Shown: positions 1 through 8,305, numbered from the stretch's first letter. The stretch: DNA of 23,292 nucleotides from an uncultured Lentisphaeria bacterium (GCA_913042885.1 CAJWLW010000042.1:1-23292), one strand, 5' to 3'. Notes: a model not told the origin generated them from the letters alone. Translations and numbers: made by a program.

Positions 1-112
1 CGATGGTCGCTATCAGTTGCCGTCGCAGCCGGGCTACAGCATCACCATGAAGCCGGCGTCTCTCGACGATTTTGAATTCCCGCAGGGCGCCGAATGGCAG
101 AAACGACAATGA
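1..112 (+). CDS. C-terminal end of an enolase-superfamily (L-fuconate dehydratase-like) protein, partial
   Basis: The window opens inside a gene read from base 2 to a TGA at 110-112; 36 residues remain. The segment PGYSITMKPASLDDF followed by FPQGAEWQKR matches, from memory, the C-terminal pattern of the L-fuconate dehydratase/ENOSF1 branch of the enolase superfamily (PGYS..MK.ES.....P.G..W.K). In that branch the enzyme dehydrates a 6-deoxy sugar acid to a 2-keto-3-deoxy acid in the cytoplasm. The metal and acid/base residues lie upstream of the window and cannot be checked. It converges with the PhyH gene; the 113 bases between the two stop codons show no strong terminator. Family assignment is moderate because only the tail is visible; another enolase-superfamily dehydratase is the main alternative. 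Confidence 0.6.
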   Translation, partial: DGRYQLPSQPGYSITMKPASLDDFEFPQGAEWQKRQ

Positions 113-225
113 AAAAATCCTGACTTTCTCGCCCTCACCCGCAACCGACAAGGATTTCGCCGTCGGCAGCGGTGACAGCAACAGGTGGGACTGTCCGGTC
201 ATGTCGCTGGTCGAGGCCGCACCAT

Positions 226-1158
226 TCAGTGGTAGCGCAGCGCTTTCTTGGCCTCGATCTCCTCGGCATCCATCTCGCGCAGCAGGGTGCCCCAGTGCTT
301 GTACGGTGTCCTCGGATAAGCGTGAAAGTAGAAACCGGTGTCGCGCTCGTAACAAACGTTCGACGCGGCCAGATCGGTCTTCAGCCCGAGGCGATCGCGA
401 GCGGCAAGCATATCTTCGGTGAGATCAAAGCCCTGCTCACTCCAGCCACGGCCGCTCTTCGGCGTGCCCTGCCAGTTCTTGCACATCTGCTCGGCCAGGC
501 AATACGCCATGTAGTGGATATAGAAGATGCGGCGAATGCTGTCCGTGGGATTGCCGACCGAGCCGTGTGGCGCACTGATGCAGTGGAAAAGCACGTCGCC
601 CGGCTCCATCTCGATGGGCACGGCCCCGTGATCCTTGAACATCTCTTCCTGTGAGCGTCCCTCGATCTGCACGTTGCCCACAAGGTGATGGCCGGAGATA
701 CCCCAGACACAACCGTTTTCGATGGTCGAGTGGTCCAGGTAAATATCGGTGTCGAAATTCGGCGTCGACTGCGTGAGCGGGTACGCCTCGGCGTCCCTGT
801 AGGGCGGGTCCTGGTGCCACAGGATCGGGACCATGGAACGCGGCGTCTTGCAGACATAGGAATCATTGAGCGGCAGGAACGCTTCGCCATAGCACTGACC
901 GATGGCAGCGAGCAGTTCCGGCTTCACGGTGACGGCGCGGAAGATGTCGCCCCGGTTCCACATCATCTCGCTGCGATAGTAGGTCTCCCGCCCAGCGATG
1001 TTTTCATTGAGGTGGTCTTCGCCCTGCCCGGCAATTCCTGCGGCAGTGACATCGTCCGCCGCAGCTCGTAGCAGCGCCAGTTCCTCGCCCTGGAAGACCT
1101 GCGGGATGCGCAGAAATCCGTCGCGGTGAAATTCATCGATTTGCTTTTGGGTCAGCAC
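226..1158 (-). CDS. Phytanoyl-CoA dioxygenase (PhyH) family protein
   Basis: Probable cytoplasmic Fe(II)/2-oxoglutarate-dependent oxygenase. Numbered from the chosen GTG at 1158 (310 aa), it begins MLTQKQIDEFHRDGFLRIPQV, the usual PhyH opening. The iron-binding HxD is H115/D117 (ILWHQDPPYRD), the distal histidine is H198 (APHGSVGN), and R209, eleven residues later, fits the 2-oxoglutarate-binding arginine. The frame stays open upstream to 1761, but that part runs antisense to the alpha/beta hydrolase gene and has no PhyH similarity. GTG at 1158 is the only plausible start just before the conserved opening, although no good ribosome binding site precedes it. PhyH relatives hydroxylate many small molecules, so the substrate is unknown. 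It is divergent from the hydrolase gene at 1495. Confidence 0.85.
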   Translation of the reverse strand: MLTQKQIDEFHRDGFLRIPQVFQGEELALLRAAADDVTAAGIAGQGEDHLNENIAGRETYYRSEMMWNRGDIFRAVTVKPELLAAIGQCYGEAFLPLNDSYVCKTPRSMVPILWHQDPPYRDAEAYPLTQSTPNFDTDIYLDHSTIENGCVWGISGHHLVGNVQIEGRSQEEMFKDHGAVPIEMEPGDVLFHCISAPHGSVGNPTDSIRRIFYIHYMAYCLAEQMCKNWQGTPKSGRGWSEQGFDLTEDMLAARDRLGLKTDLAASNVCYERDTGFYFHAYPRTPYKHWGTLLREMDAEEIEAKKALRYH

Positions 1159-1494
1159 GACATTCGGGTTTGGTTGAAGTGCGTGGTCAGACTCTGGTCG
1201 CGGAACATTCGGCCGGCCCACGCCGGTGTCGCACCCAAGATGTATGCACAATGTATCCAGTGCAACCCGCGGATCGTTGAACGTTAGGGAATGGTGCCCC
1301 TGTTGTTCGCTTACCCGTGGCAATCTCTTTAGATCAGCATGCGCCAGCCGATTACCAGCACCAGGATCGCACTGACGGCCAACCAGATGATGACCGTTTG
1401 ACAGCAGATCGAAAGGACTCTCGACAGGACAGGATCCAGTCAATCCAATAATTCCTGTCCGAGAAATTCTCCCTGCAGTGTATATTGTCGACCT
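1159..1494. other. Divergent intergenic region between the PhyH and alpha/beta hydrolase genes
   Basis: About 336 bases separate the two divergent starts, so it should hold both promoters. I see no convincing -35/-10 pair, strong inverted repeat or riboswitch. A minus-strand frame at 1329-1439 encodes a hydrophobic stretch but has no ATG, GTG or TTG start; it is listed among rejected items. Confidence 0.5.
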
Positions 1495-2295
1495 ATGCCT
1501 TATCAGACAGTTCCGAACAACGTCAAACTCTATTATGAGCGACGCGGCGATGGCCCGCCGCTGCTGCTGATCATGGGCACGGGTCTCGACCACACCTGCT
1601 GGAACGCTCAAGTCGATGCCTATGCCCCCCGGTACGATTGTATCGCTTTCGACAACCGGGGCACCGGCAAGAGCGAAGCGCCGGACGAACCAATCACCAT
1701 GCAGCAACTGGCTGTCGACACCGCCGGGCTGATGGACGGGCTCGGCATTTCGCGCGCCCATGTCTCCGGGTTATCTCTCGGCTCCTGTGTTGCGCAGGAA
1801 CTCGCGCTGATGCGTCCCGAGCTCGTCGCGACACTGCAGCTGCACGGCACCTGGGGACGCGCCCACGGCTACGCAGCCCGCAAGTTCGAAACCCAGATCC
1901 GCATGCTGCAGTCGCTCGATATGCGGGCCTTCTACGAGATCAATGTGCTGTGGTTCATGACGCCGGAATTCATGCAGCAACACCCGGCGCTGGTGGCCCG
2001 GCAGATCGATGCGGCGGTCAGCAACAACCCCTCGAACGAGTCGCTTGTCCGCCAGTATCGCGCCGACCTGGCGCACGACGCACTGGATCGGCTCGGTCAC
2101 ATCCAGGCTCCGACACTCGTCACCGTCGGCAGTTTCGACCTGGCGACACCGCCGCTGTATGCCCGGGAAGTGGCGGCGCGCATCCCCGGCGCCGAGCTGG
2201 TCGTGTTCGAAGGCGGCGGCCACCTGCATAACGTGGAGAACCCGGAGGAATTCAATCGGGTCACGCTCGATTTCCTGCGACGGCACAGCTTGTGA
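1495..2295 (+). CDS. Alpha/beta-fold hydrolase
   Basis: A 266-aa hydrolase of the alpha/beta fold, with no signal peptide, so probably cytoplasmic. The oxyanion-region motif is IMGTG (residues 26-30). The nucleophile elbow is GLSLG with Ser94. The acid is probably Asp215 (VGSFDLATPP) and the catalytic histidine His243 (GGGHLHNVENPEEF). The DNRGTGKS segment (53-60) is typical of the haloperoxidase/3-oxoadipate enol-lactonase-like group, but members hydrolyse many esters, lactones and amides, so the substrate is not assigned. The ATG at 1495 matches the usual family start just before the first beta strand (VKLYYERRGDGPPLLLI); no clear Shine-Dalgarno site is visible. It faces away from the PhyH gene and converges with the phosphoesterase gene at 2396. 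Confidence 0.9.
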   Translation: MPYQTVPNNVKLYYERRGDGPPLLLIMGTGLDHTCWNAQVDAYAPRYDCIAFDNRGTGKSEAPDEPITMQQLAVDTAGLMDGLGISRAHVSGLSLGSCVAQELALMRPELVATLQLHGTWGRAHGYAARKFETQIRMLQSLDMRAFYEINVLWFMTPEFMQQHPALVARQIDAAVSNNPSNESLVRQYRADLAHDALDRLGHIQAPTLVTVGSFDLATPPLYAREVAARIPGAELVVFEGGGHLHNVENPEEFNRVTLDFLRRHSL

Positions 2296-2395
2296 GGCTT
2301 CGGCCTTGATCTGCCGCGCAGGATCGAACCGGGTCGTACCGCCGTTCAGCAAAGGTTGAAGTTCACCGGCCGGCGGCGGATCCCTCTGCTGGTCG

Positions 2396-3214
2396 TCAAC
2401 CGAGCACCAGGCCGGTCTCCAGCCACCGTATTCGGTCCTCGAGGTACGGGTCTTTCGCTTCGCGCAACCGCGCCAGCGCCTTTACCCGGTCGTAATCGAA
2501 GCGCTCGATGGCTACCTGCAGTTCACCGCCTTCGATGGTGATTGCGAGAAATGTGCTGTAGATCTGCGCGGGCGCCTCGAACACTGCCTCATCGCCCCAG
2601 GAGGATATCGATCCATCCGGATGCTGCACGCCCAGCAGCAGTCCGGCCGTCGAACCACAGTTCGCCACGCGACCACCATCCTGTTCCCCGACGAAAGGGA
2701 AATGGGTGTGACCGACGATTGTGAGGGCGACCGCCGGATCGCCGAACCAGGAAACCAGCTCGGACGGCTTGGCCATCCACGATACGCACTCACCCGTGAA
2801 CCTGCGATGGCCGTGCGTGACCCGTATGCGCTTAGCCTTCCAGCTCAGGTCGAGTATGAACGGCAGGGATTGCAGGTACCCGGTCTGCCGCTGATCGAGC
2901 CTGAGAAAACCGCCCGCCTCAGAATACGGCGGGTGCTCACCCTCTCCGCCGCGCAGCGCCCCCTCTTGCAGTGAGCCCTCGTCATGATTGCCGGCCACGG
3001 CGAATTCGCCAGCGCGAGTGCGGGCCCATTCCATGGTCTCGACCGGGCTGGCGCCACCGGAAAGAATATCGCCGGCCACCACCACCTGCGCCGAGTCGGG
3101 CCATGAGTCGATGATTTCATCGAGAACCTCGAGCGGCTCGATAAAGGAATGGAGGTCGCTCATCACCAGCAGGGTGTCAACCGTCTCACTCACCTCGATA
3201 CGTCTGGTTTCCAT
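2396..3214 (-). CDS. Calcineurin-like metallophosphoesterase
   Basis: A 272-aa protein with the full dinuclear-metal phosphoesterase signature: D20-x-H22 (MSDLH), D49 (AGDI), N76-H77-D78 (GNHDE), H134 (VTHGH) and the closing H169-x-H171 (VGHTH). There is no signal peptide, so it probably acts in the cytoplasm on a phosphomonoester or diester; the family cannot be narrowed. The size and the diverged C-terminal third set it apart from the two other phosphoesterases in this window, which form their own pair. The ATG at 3214 has an AAGGGA-type ribosome binding site about seven bases upstream on the minus strand. It converges with the alpha/beta hydrolase gene; a small AGGC-TTCG-GCCT hairpin just after that gene is too weak to call a terminator. 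Confidence 0.9.
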   Translation of the reverse strand: METRRIEVSETVDTLLVMSDLHSFIEPLEVLDEIIDSWPDSAQVVVAGDILSGGASPVETMEWARTRAGEFAVAGNHDEGSLQEGALRGGEGEHPPYSEAGGFLRLDQRQTGYLQSLPFILDLSWKAKRIRVTHGHRRFTGECVSWMAKPSELVSWFGDPAVALTIVGHTHFPFVGEQDGGRVANCGSTAGLLLGVQHPDGSISSWGDEAVFEAPAQIYSTFLAITIEGGELQVAIERFDYDRVKALARLREAKDPYLEDRIRWLETGLVLG

Positions 3215-3517
3215 TCAGCTTTCCCTTTGGTGAGATTGTACGGATCCGTTGAATTGATTGATGAAAGGGTGAAAGAGGTTGGGTTCGTCCTTACAAGGTT
3301 TCATCTCATCCTTCTCCCATCCGTGGGCGTTTCATCAGTCCGTTGCCGGTTCTCCCATCTTCATCCCCTTCCCTCTCTTTCGCCTATGATAACGCGGCAC
3401 ACACCACTCAAATAGCCGCCGTCTACAATTATCGCTGCGGACGGCTACGTTTAGCCTGCAGAACGGGCTGCCTTGTCCGCTTTCAACCTTGACCGTAATC
3501 GATTCTGCGGAAACACA
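3215..3517. other. Divergent intergenic region upstream of the central cluster
   Basis: About 300 bases separate the phosphoesterase (minus) and enolase-superfamily (plus) starts, so promoters for both should lie here. No convincing promoter or operator was found. The palindrome AATCGATT at 3497-3504, 13 bases before the plus-strand start, is the only symmetrical element noticed and is too short to interpret. Confidence 0.4.
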
Positions 3518-4615
3518 ATGAAAATCGTCGACGTACGCATTCACAAAATCATCGTACCGATGAAGCCGGACAAAGTAAACTCGCCCGGGGTGAACGACAA
3601 ACTGTGCGGGCCGGATCCGGTTACCGGCAGAAGCCTGAATTTCTGGGAGTTCCCGAAGTGGATCATCGAGCTGGTCGCTGACAGCGGCCTGGCCGGCTTG
3701 GGCGAACCGCGGCGCGGCGATCTGTACGAACCCCTACGGCAATACGCCGATCTGATCATCGGCAAGACATTACCGGAATTGCCGGTCGGTAATTTGCCAT
3801 TGCCGCACACCGACCTGTACGAATCCTACATCATCTATGAAGCTTATGAAATGGCGTGGCTGGATTTGCTTGGCAAACACCTCGGTGTGCCGGTGCATCA
3901 TCTGCTCGGCGGCAAGCTGATCGACCGGGTACCGGTGGATTATTGGATGGGCCGGGCTGATCCGGAGGAGACCGCGCGACGTACCGCGATGGCAGCAGAG
4001 ACAGGGTTCCAGGGAGTCAAGATGAAGTGCAAATACGGTGATCCAATCGCCGAGCGCGTGCAGGCTGTACGCGACACGGCACCGCATTTCTCGATCGTCT
4101 TCGATCCCAACGAACGCTTCGAAACGATCGAGCAGACGATCGAAGTCTCCCAGGCACTCGACGGCTTCGACGATATCGTGTTTGAGAGCCCGGTGCCGCA
4201 ACAGCGCCTGGACTGGTACGTCGAGTTGCGTGGACGGATCCCGCAGAAGATCGCCCTGCACCTCACTTCGATTACCGACCTGATCCCCGCACTGCGCGCC
4301 GATGCCGCCGACTACTACAATCTGCTCGGCCCGCTCAAGGAGTTTTCCGAGTGGGGCCGCCTGACCCGGGCCGCCGGCTGCCCGACCTGGCGCGGCACAG
4401 GCATGGACCTGGGTGTCCGCGACATGTCCTCCGTCCACTGCGCCGCCGCCGCCGGCTGCCAGTTGCCCTCCGACATTGTCGGGCATCTGTTCCGTGAAGA
4501 CGACCTGATCGTGCAGCCCATCGAGATGATCGAAGGTGCCGCCGTCGTGCCCGATGCGCCCGGCCTCGGGGTCGAGCTAGACTTGGATGCGCTTGAACGA
4601 TACCGAGTGGAGTGA
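3518..4615 (+). CDS. Mandelate racemase/muconate lactonizing enzyme family protein (enolase superfamily)
   Basis: A 365-aa cytoplasmic enolase-superfamily enzyme, probably a sugar-acid dehydratase or an epimerase. The N-terminal capping domain starts MKIVDVRIHKI. The barrel carries the K-x-K motif (K168, K170 in GVKMKCK) and metal ligands D196 (VFDPNERF) and E223 (VFESPVP). The third ligand position, normally Asp or Glu about 25 residues on, is held by H248 (IALHLTS), and the usual Lys or His of the later strands is not evident (YYNLLGPLKEF), so its chemistry may be unusual. The C-terminus closes with PGLGVELDLDAL, typical of the superfamily. I chose ATG at 3518 over the in-frame ATG at 3473 because MKIVDVRIHKI is the standard family start. 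It heads a plus-strand cluster; the next gene follows after 6 bases, so the two are surely co-transcribed. Confidence 0.88.
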   Translation: MKIVDVRIHKIIVPMKPDKVNSPGVNDKLCGPDPVTGRSLNFWEFPKWIIELVADSGLAGLGEPRRGDLYEPLRQYADLIIGKTLPELPVGNLPLPHTDLYESYIIYEAYEMAWLDLLGKHLGVPVHHLLGGKLIDRVPVDYWMGRADPEETARRTAMAAETGFQGVKMKCKYGDPIAERVQAVRDTAPHFSIVFDPNERFETIEQTIEVSQALDGFDDIVFESPVPQQRLDWYVELRGRIPQKIALHLTSITDLIPALRADAADYYNLLGPLKEFSEWGRLTRAAGCPTWRGTGMDLGVRDMSSVHCAAAAGCQLPSDIVGHLFREDDLIVQPIEMIEGAAVVPDAPGLGVELDLDALERYRVE

Positions 4616-4621
4616 AGTCCC

Positions 4622-5791
4622 ATGGATAAGACAAATATCGGCGTGATCGGCTGCGGCGCGATGGGGTTGCAGCTTGTTGAGGCGTTGCTGGCATGTGACT
4701 CACGGCTGCAGGTCGCGGCAATCTGCGATCCGGACAGCAGATCCGTAGATAAAGCCCTCGGCGCGATTGAATCGCATCCGGCAATCTGCCCGGACTACCG
4801 CGAAGTCATGGCCATACCCGATGTGCAATGGGTCATGATCGCGTCCTGGAATTGCTATCACAGCGAGCAGGTCGTGGCGGCTTTCGAGGCAGGCAAACAC
4901 GTGTTTTGCCAGAAACCCATCGGCTTGAGCCTCGACGAATGTGTCCGCATGAAGAACGCCTGGGAGGCCAGCGGCGAAAAGCATTTCAACGTCGGCTTTA
5001 CACTCCGCTACTCACCGCACTACCGCAAGATCAAACAACTCATCGACGACGGACGCATCGGCAGCATTATCAGCATCGAGTTCAATGAGACGATCGATTT
5101 CAACCATGGTGCCTTCATCATGGGCGATTGGCGACGATTGAAAAAAAACACCGGCACACACCTCCTCGAAAAGTGCTGCCACGACATCGACCTGGTAAAC
5201 TGGATGCTGAATTCACGCGCCAGTCGGGTCGCCTCCTTCGGGGGTCTTGATTTTTTCCTACCCGAGAACGCCCATCATGTCGAGCGCGTCGGACCGCGCG
5301 ACGATGGCAAAGCAGCCTACGGCACCTGGCAGGGGCGTGGACTGGTGGAGCTGGACCCCTTCCGGGCCGACAAGGATATCGTCGACAATCAAGTGGCGAT
5401 CGTCGAGTACGAAAACGGCGTGCGTGCAACCTTTCATACCAACACCAACGCCGCGATCCCTGAGCGTCGCATCTACATCCTCGGTACAGAGGGTTCTATC
5501 CGGGCTGATGTTATGACCGGGACCATCGAGCTCCGCAGGATTGGGTGGACCAGTGAAATCGAGGACGTCTCCACGACGGCCTCGGGAGGCCATGGCGGCG
5601 GTGACAAAATATTGGCCCGAGAGCTCGCGGACAGCATGCTCGATGGCATCCCGCCGTCGGTCGGCCTGATCGAAGGACTGGTGTCGGCAGTCACTTGCTT
5701 CGCGATCGACGACGCGATGGACACCGGCACGGTCGTCGACGTAACACCCTACTGGGAAGCATGCGACATCGGCACCACCGGCAGCGGCTGA
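4622..5791 (+). CDS. Gfo/Idh/MocA family oxidoreductase
   Basis: A 389-aa NAD(P)-dependent sugar or polyol dehydrogenase-like protein. The Rossmann nucleotide-binding motif is G10-x-G12-x-x-G15 (VIGCGAMG). The usual E-K-P motif appears as QKP (K98, P99), keeping the catalytic lysine. The later motif GTHLLEKCCHDIDLVNW (from residue 178) carries H187, which fits the family's catalytic histidine. The ATG at 4622 follows the enolase-superfamily stop by 6 bases, with a GGAG-type ribosome binding site inside the end of that gene. It probably oxidises a sugar or derivative in the cytoplasm. Its pairing with a dehydratase and an amidohydrolase suggests oxidative sugar catabolism, but the substrate is inferred, not seen. 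Confidence 0.9.
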   Translation: MDKTNIGVIGCGAMGLQLVEALLACDSRLQVAAICDPDSRSVDKALGAIESHPAICPDYREVMAIPDVQWVMIASWNCYHSEQVVAAFEAGKHVFCQKPIGLSLDECVRMKNAWEASGEKHFNVGFTLRYSPHYRKIKQLIDDGRIGSIISIEFNETIDFNHGAFIMGDWRRLKKNTGTHLLEKCCHDIDLVNWMLNSRASRVASFGGLDFFLPENAHHVERVGPRDDGKAAYGTWQGRGLVELDPFRADKDIVDNQVAIVEYENGVRATFHTNTNAAIPERRIYILGTEGSIRADVMTGTIELRRIGWTSEIEDVSTTASGGHGGGDKILARELADSMLDGIPPSVGLIEGLVSAVTCFAIDDAMDTGTVVDVTPYWEACDIGTTGSG

Positions 5792-5803
5792 CAACGTCAA
5801 CAT

Positions 5804-5809
5804 AAGGAG
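5804..5809 (+). promoter_or_regulatory. Ribosome binding site supporting a GTG start
   Basis: AAGGAG lies 8 bases before GTG at 5818 and decides the start of the ceramidase-like gene, which has no suitable ATG nearby. Confidence 0.75.
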
Positions 5810-5817
5810 CGGCAGGC

Positions 5818-7278
5818 GTGACCCGACAGACAAGATCTGACACGTTGCAGGCGAACATCGCCGGCTTCGACTTTACGCCGCCGATTCATCCCGAGCATGG
5901 TGCATGGGGCACGACACCGGGGATGACGGAAGTGGATTTGCCACTGCTGGGAAGGTGCCTCGCGATCCGCCAGGACGAGCGGTTACTGATCTGGTTCGGA
6001 CTCGATCTCTGCGGCAACCCGGTGTGGGAGACAACCGAGCTGCGGGCCGAGATTGCCGCCGCCATCGATATCGATATCCAGCAGGTGATATGGTCCACCA
6101 GCCAGACGCACTCCAGCCCGACGCTGCCCGGATCAAACATGCCGGGTGGTTCCGGCATCACGGTGCGCGGCAAGTTTGATCCGGCCTATTGCGACGAACA
6201 ACGCCGGGTTTTTCTCGACCTGTGCATCGGTGCCGCGCGCGAAGCGATGGATGGCCTGCGGCCAGTGCAGATCCGGGCCGGACGTGGGTACTGCGACACG
6301 ATGAGTTACAATACGCGCTTCCCCATGCCCAACGGCGGCGTGAAGTTCAGCCGCGACCATGGCGAAGGGCTGCAGAGCGGCAAGTTTTTTGATCCGACTA
6401 TCGGTCTCGTCGTTTTCGAGGACGAGACCGGCAACGTGCTCGGCGCAGTCTTCAACTTCTGCTCGCACCCGGCCACGATGATCAACGACAAGTACATCTC
6501 GCCGGACTGGGTCGGCAGTGCGCGCAGCGAAATCGAGACGGCTCTCGACGGTGCCCCGGCAATGTTCGTGCAGGGGTTCTGCGGTGACGTAAACTGTCAC
6601 CACATCTTCGGCACACCGGCCCAGGCAAAGGCCAGCGGCGAGCGTCTGGGACAGGCGGCAGCAGCGGCTCTGCCGACGCTGGTTCCGGCGCGCACGACAC
6701 CTTTCGCCTACGCATTTGAGACCATCGAACTCGCTTGCCGAGCGATGCACAGCCGTGACGAACTGGAGGACGCAATGGCAATCCGCCAATCGTTCATGGA
6801 CAGCCTCGACACCGATCCAACAGCGGTATGGTTCGACGGAATCAACCTACCGGAAGCTACGCAATATACGGCAGACCAGAAACGCGCCTCGGTCAAAGGG
6901 CAAATGAACTATTTCCAGGAAGGCCTGCGCATCCTCGATGCCGGCGAGTCCGGGCCGCCCAATCTGTCCTTCACGCTTGGCGCCGTGCGCCTCGGCGACG
7001 TAGCGGCCGTGCTCTCGCACGGCGAGAACTTTACCGCCACCGGCATGAACGTGCGTCTGCGTTCACCCTTCGCGCATACCCTGATCTGCGGCGACACCAA
7101 CGGCTTGTTCGGCTACCTCGGCGACGATGCGGAAATCGATCGCGGCGGCTACGAAACGGATTCGTTCTGGAAGCTGCTTCTGCTCACCGACAGCCTCCGG
7201 CTCGCCCCGGCCAAAGGCAGCGCCGACCGCATCATCGACACATCCACCCGACTGCTGTGGCAGTTACAGAACCTATGA
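5818..7278 (+). CDS. Neutral/alkaline ceramidase-like hydrolase domain protein
   Basis: A 486-aa protein with the pattern of the neutral ceramidase N-terminal domain family: a start around GFDFTPPIHPEHG (residues 16-28), the zinc-type motif SQTHSSPTLPG (H98), a second histidine in FNFCSHPATM (H217) and QGFCGDVNC (252-260), which matches the QG..GD.N signature. True ceramidases hydrolyse the N-acyl bond of ceramide and are secreted and longer, with a C-terminal immunoglobulin-like domain. This one has no signal peptide and lacks room for that domain, so the real substrate is probably another amide or ester. Such short members are common in environmental bacteria. GTG start with AAGGAG 8 bases upstream. 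It lies 26 bases after the dehydrogenase gene and 23 bases before the amidohydrolase gene, so it belongs to the same operon. Confidence 0.75.
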   Translation: MTRQTRSDTLQANIAGFDFTPPIHPEHGAWGTTPGMTEVDLPLLGRCLAIRQDERLLIWFGLDLCGNPVWETTELRAEIAAAIDIDIQQVIWSTSQTHSSPTLPGSNMPGGSGITVRGKFDPAYCDEQRRVFLDLCIGAAREAMDGLRPVQIRAGRGYCDTMSYNTRFPMPNGGVKFSRDHGEGLQSGKFFDPTIGLVVFEDETGNVLGAVFNFCSHPATMINDKYISPDWVGSARSEIETALDGAPAMFVQGFCGDVNCHHIFGTPAQAKASGERLGQAAAAALPTLVPARTTPFAYAFETIELACRAMHSRDELEDAMAIRQSFMDSLDTDPTAVWFDGINLPEATQYTADQKRASVKGQMNYFQEGLRILDAGESGPPNLSFTLGAVRLGDVAAVLSHGENFTATGMNVRLRSPFAHTLICGDTNGLFGYLGDDAEIDRGGYETDSFWKLLLLTDSLRLAPAKGSADRIIDTSTRLLWQLQNL

Positions 7279-7301
7279 CCCACTAACACAAGAAGTCCCG
7301 A

Positions 7302-8273
7302 ATGAGAAAACCTGAAGACGAAGAATTCTATGAACGCGAGCTCGCTTCCTTCCTGCCCGACCGGATCTTCGATGCACACTGCCATCTGTGGCAAAAACAG
7401 TACGTCCCGTGGTCCTTCCCGGATTGTCCCGACGAGGTCGGCTATGACGCGTACATGACAACCATGGCGGATGTCCACGGTGACCGCACCGGCGGCGCAC
7501 TGTTTATCGGCTATGCGTCGCCGGACAACGACGCGGGACGGCATTCGGGCAACGAATGGCTGGGCGAGCAGACGGCGCGCGACAGGAACTGCCGTGGCCT
7601 CTTCTTCATCACGCCCAATGACGATCCGGAATGGGTGCGGCAGGAGGTGCGGCGCCTGGGGTTGCACGGTCTCAAATGCTATCACACCTTTGCCGATGTC
7701 ACACCCACATGGGAAAGATCGATTCCCGACTACCTCCCGGAACCGCTGGTCGCCGTAGCCAACGACGAAGGCTGGGTGATCACCCTGCACATGGTGAAGT
7801 CCCGTGCCGTAGCCGACCCCGACAATATCCACTGGATCCGCAAATACTGTGAGACCTATCCGGACATGCGCCTGATCCTGGCGCACTCGGCGCGCGGCTT
7901 CCAGCCGGCGCACAATCTCGAAGGCCTGCCGCACCTCACCGGCCTGGACAATCTCTATTTCGACACCAGCGCCAACTGCGAACCGATGGCGCATCAGGCC
8001 ATCATCCGGATCATCGGGCACGACCGGCTGATGTACGGCTCCGACCTGCCAGTCAGCCATCAGCGCGGCCGATCGCTCGCTGCCGCAGACACGTTCCTGT
8101 GGCTTTATGCAGAAACGCCGGTGTGGGAGGAAATCCACCGCACGATAGATCCGGTGCTCACCGGCCTCGAACACCTGCGCTCAATCAAATGGGCCTGCTG
8201 GTCCGAACGCCTTGACGACAATGCTGTCGAAGACATATTCTGGAACAATGCCGCACGACTGTTCGAGCTGTGA
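7302..8273 (+). CDS. Amidohydrolase family protein (amidohydrolase_2 / lactonase-like)
   Basis: A 323-aa TIM-barrel metal-dependent hydrolase. The first-strand H-x-H is H26/H28 (IFDAHCHLW). Further candidate site residues are K125 (HGLKCYH), H163 (TLHMVKS), H195 (ILAHSARGF) and the last-strand aspartate D248 (MYGSDLP). The closing EDIFWNNAARLFEL is typical of amidohydrolase_2. This family includes L-fucono- and L-rhamnono-lactonases as well as decarboxylases and esterases. Beside a dehydrogenase and an acid dehydratase, a lactonase role is the most economical reading, but this is inference. The ATG at 7302 has only a weak upstream AAGAAG, and the gene follows the ceramidase-like gene by 23 bases. 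Confidence 0.87.
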   Translation: MRKPEDEEFYERELASFLPDRIFDAHCHLWQKQYVPWSFPDCPDEVGYDAYMTTMADVHGDRTGGALFIGYASPDNDAGRHSGNEWLGEQTARDRNCRGLFFITPNDDPEWVRQEVRRLGLHGLKCYHTFADVTPTWERSIPDYLPEPLVAVANDEGWVITLHMVKSRAVADPDNIHWIRKYCETYPDMRLILAHSARGFQPAHNLEGLPHLTGLDNLYFDTSANCEPMAHQAIIRIIGHDRLMYGSDLPVSHQRGRSLAAADTFLWLYAETPVWEEIHRTIDPVLTGLEHLRSIKWACWSERLDDNAVEDIFWNNAARLFEL

Positions 8274-8289
8274 GTGAACCGTTAATTAC

Positions 8290-8305
8290 GTCGATAAACA
8301 TCGAC
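8290..8305. repeat. Inverted repeat between the amidohydrolase and phosphoesterase genes
   Basis: GTCGAT at 8290-8295 and ATCGAC at 8300-8305 are perfect 6-base arms around AAAC. It lies just downstream of the amidohydrolase stop and about 110 bases before the next start. It could be a small hairpin or a repressor site; there is no T-tract, so a terminator is unlikely. Confidence 0.35.

Noticed and set aside
172..654. 160-codon plus-strand frame across the PhyH gene
   Set aside because: It is the antisense shadow of the PhyH gene, which has all catalytic residues.
1329..1439. Minus-strand frame coding a hydrophobic, membrane-like stretch (about 36 codons)
   Set aside because: There is no ATG, GTG or TTG start and no ribosome binding site; hydrophobic frames of this length can occur by chance.
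1159..1761. Extension of the PhyH frame by about 200 residues upstream
   Set aside because: It runs antisense to the alpha/beta hydrolase gene, has no PhyH similarity, and the GTG at 1158 begins the conserved opening.
2293..2304. AGGC-TTCG-GCCT hairpin after the alpha/beta hydrolase
   Set aside because: A 4-base stem with no T-tract is too weak for a terminator.
3497..3504. AATCGATT palindrome before the enolase-superfamily start
   Set aside because: The symmetry does not extend beyond 8 bases, so it is expected by chance.
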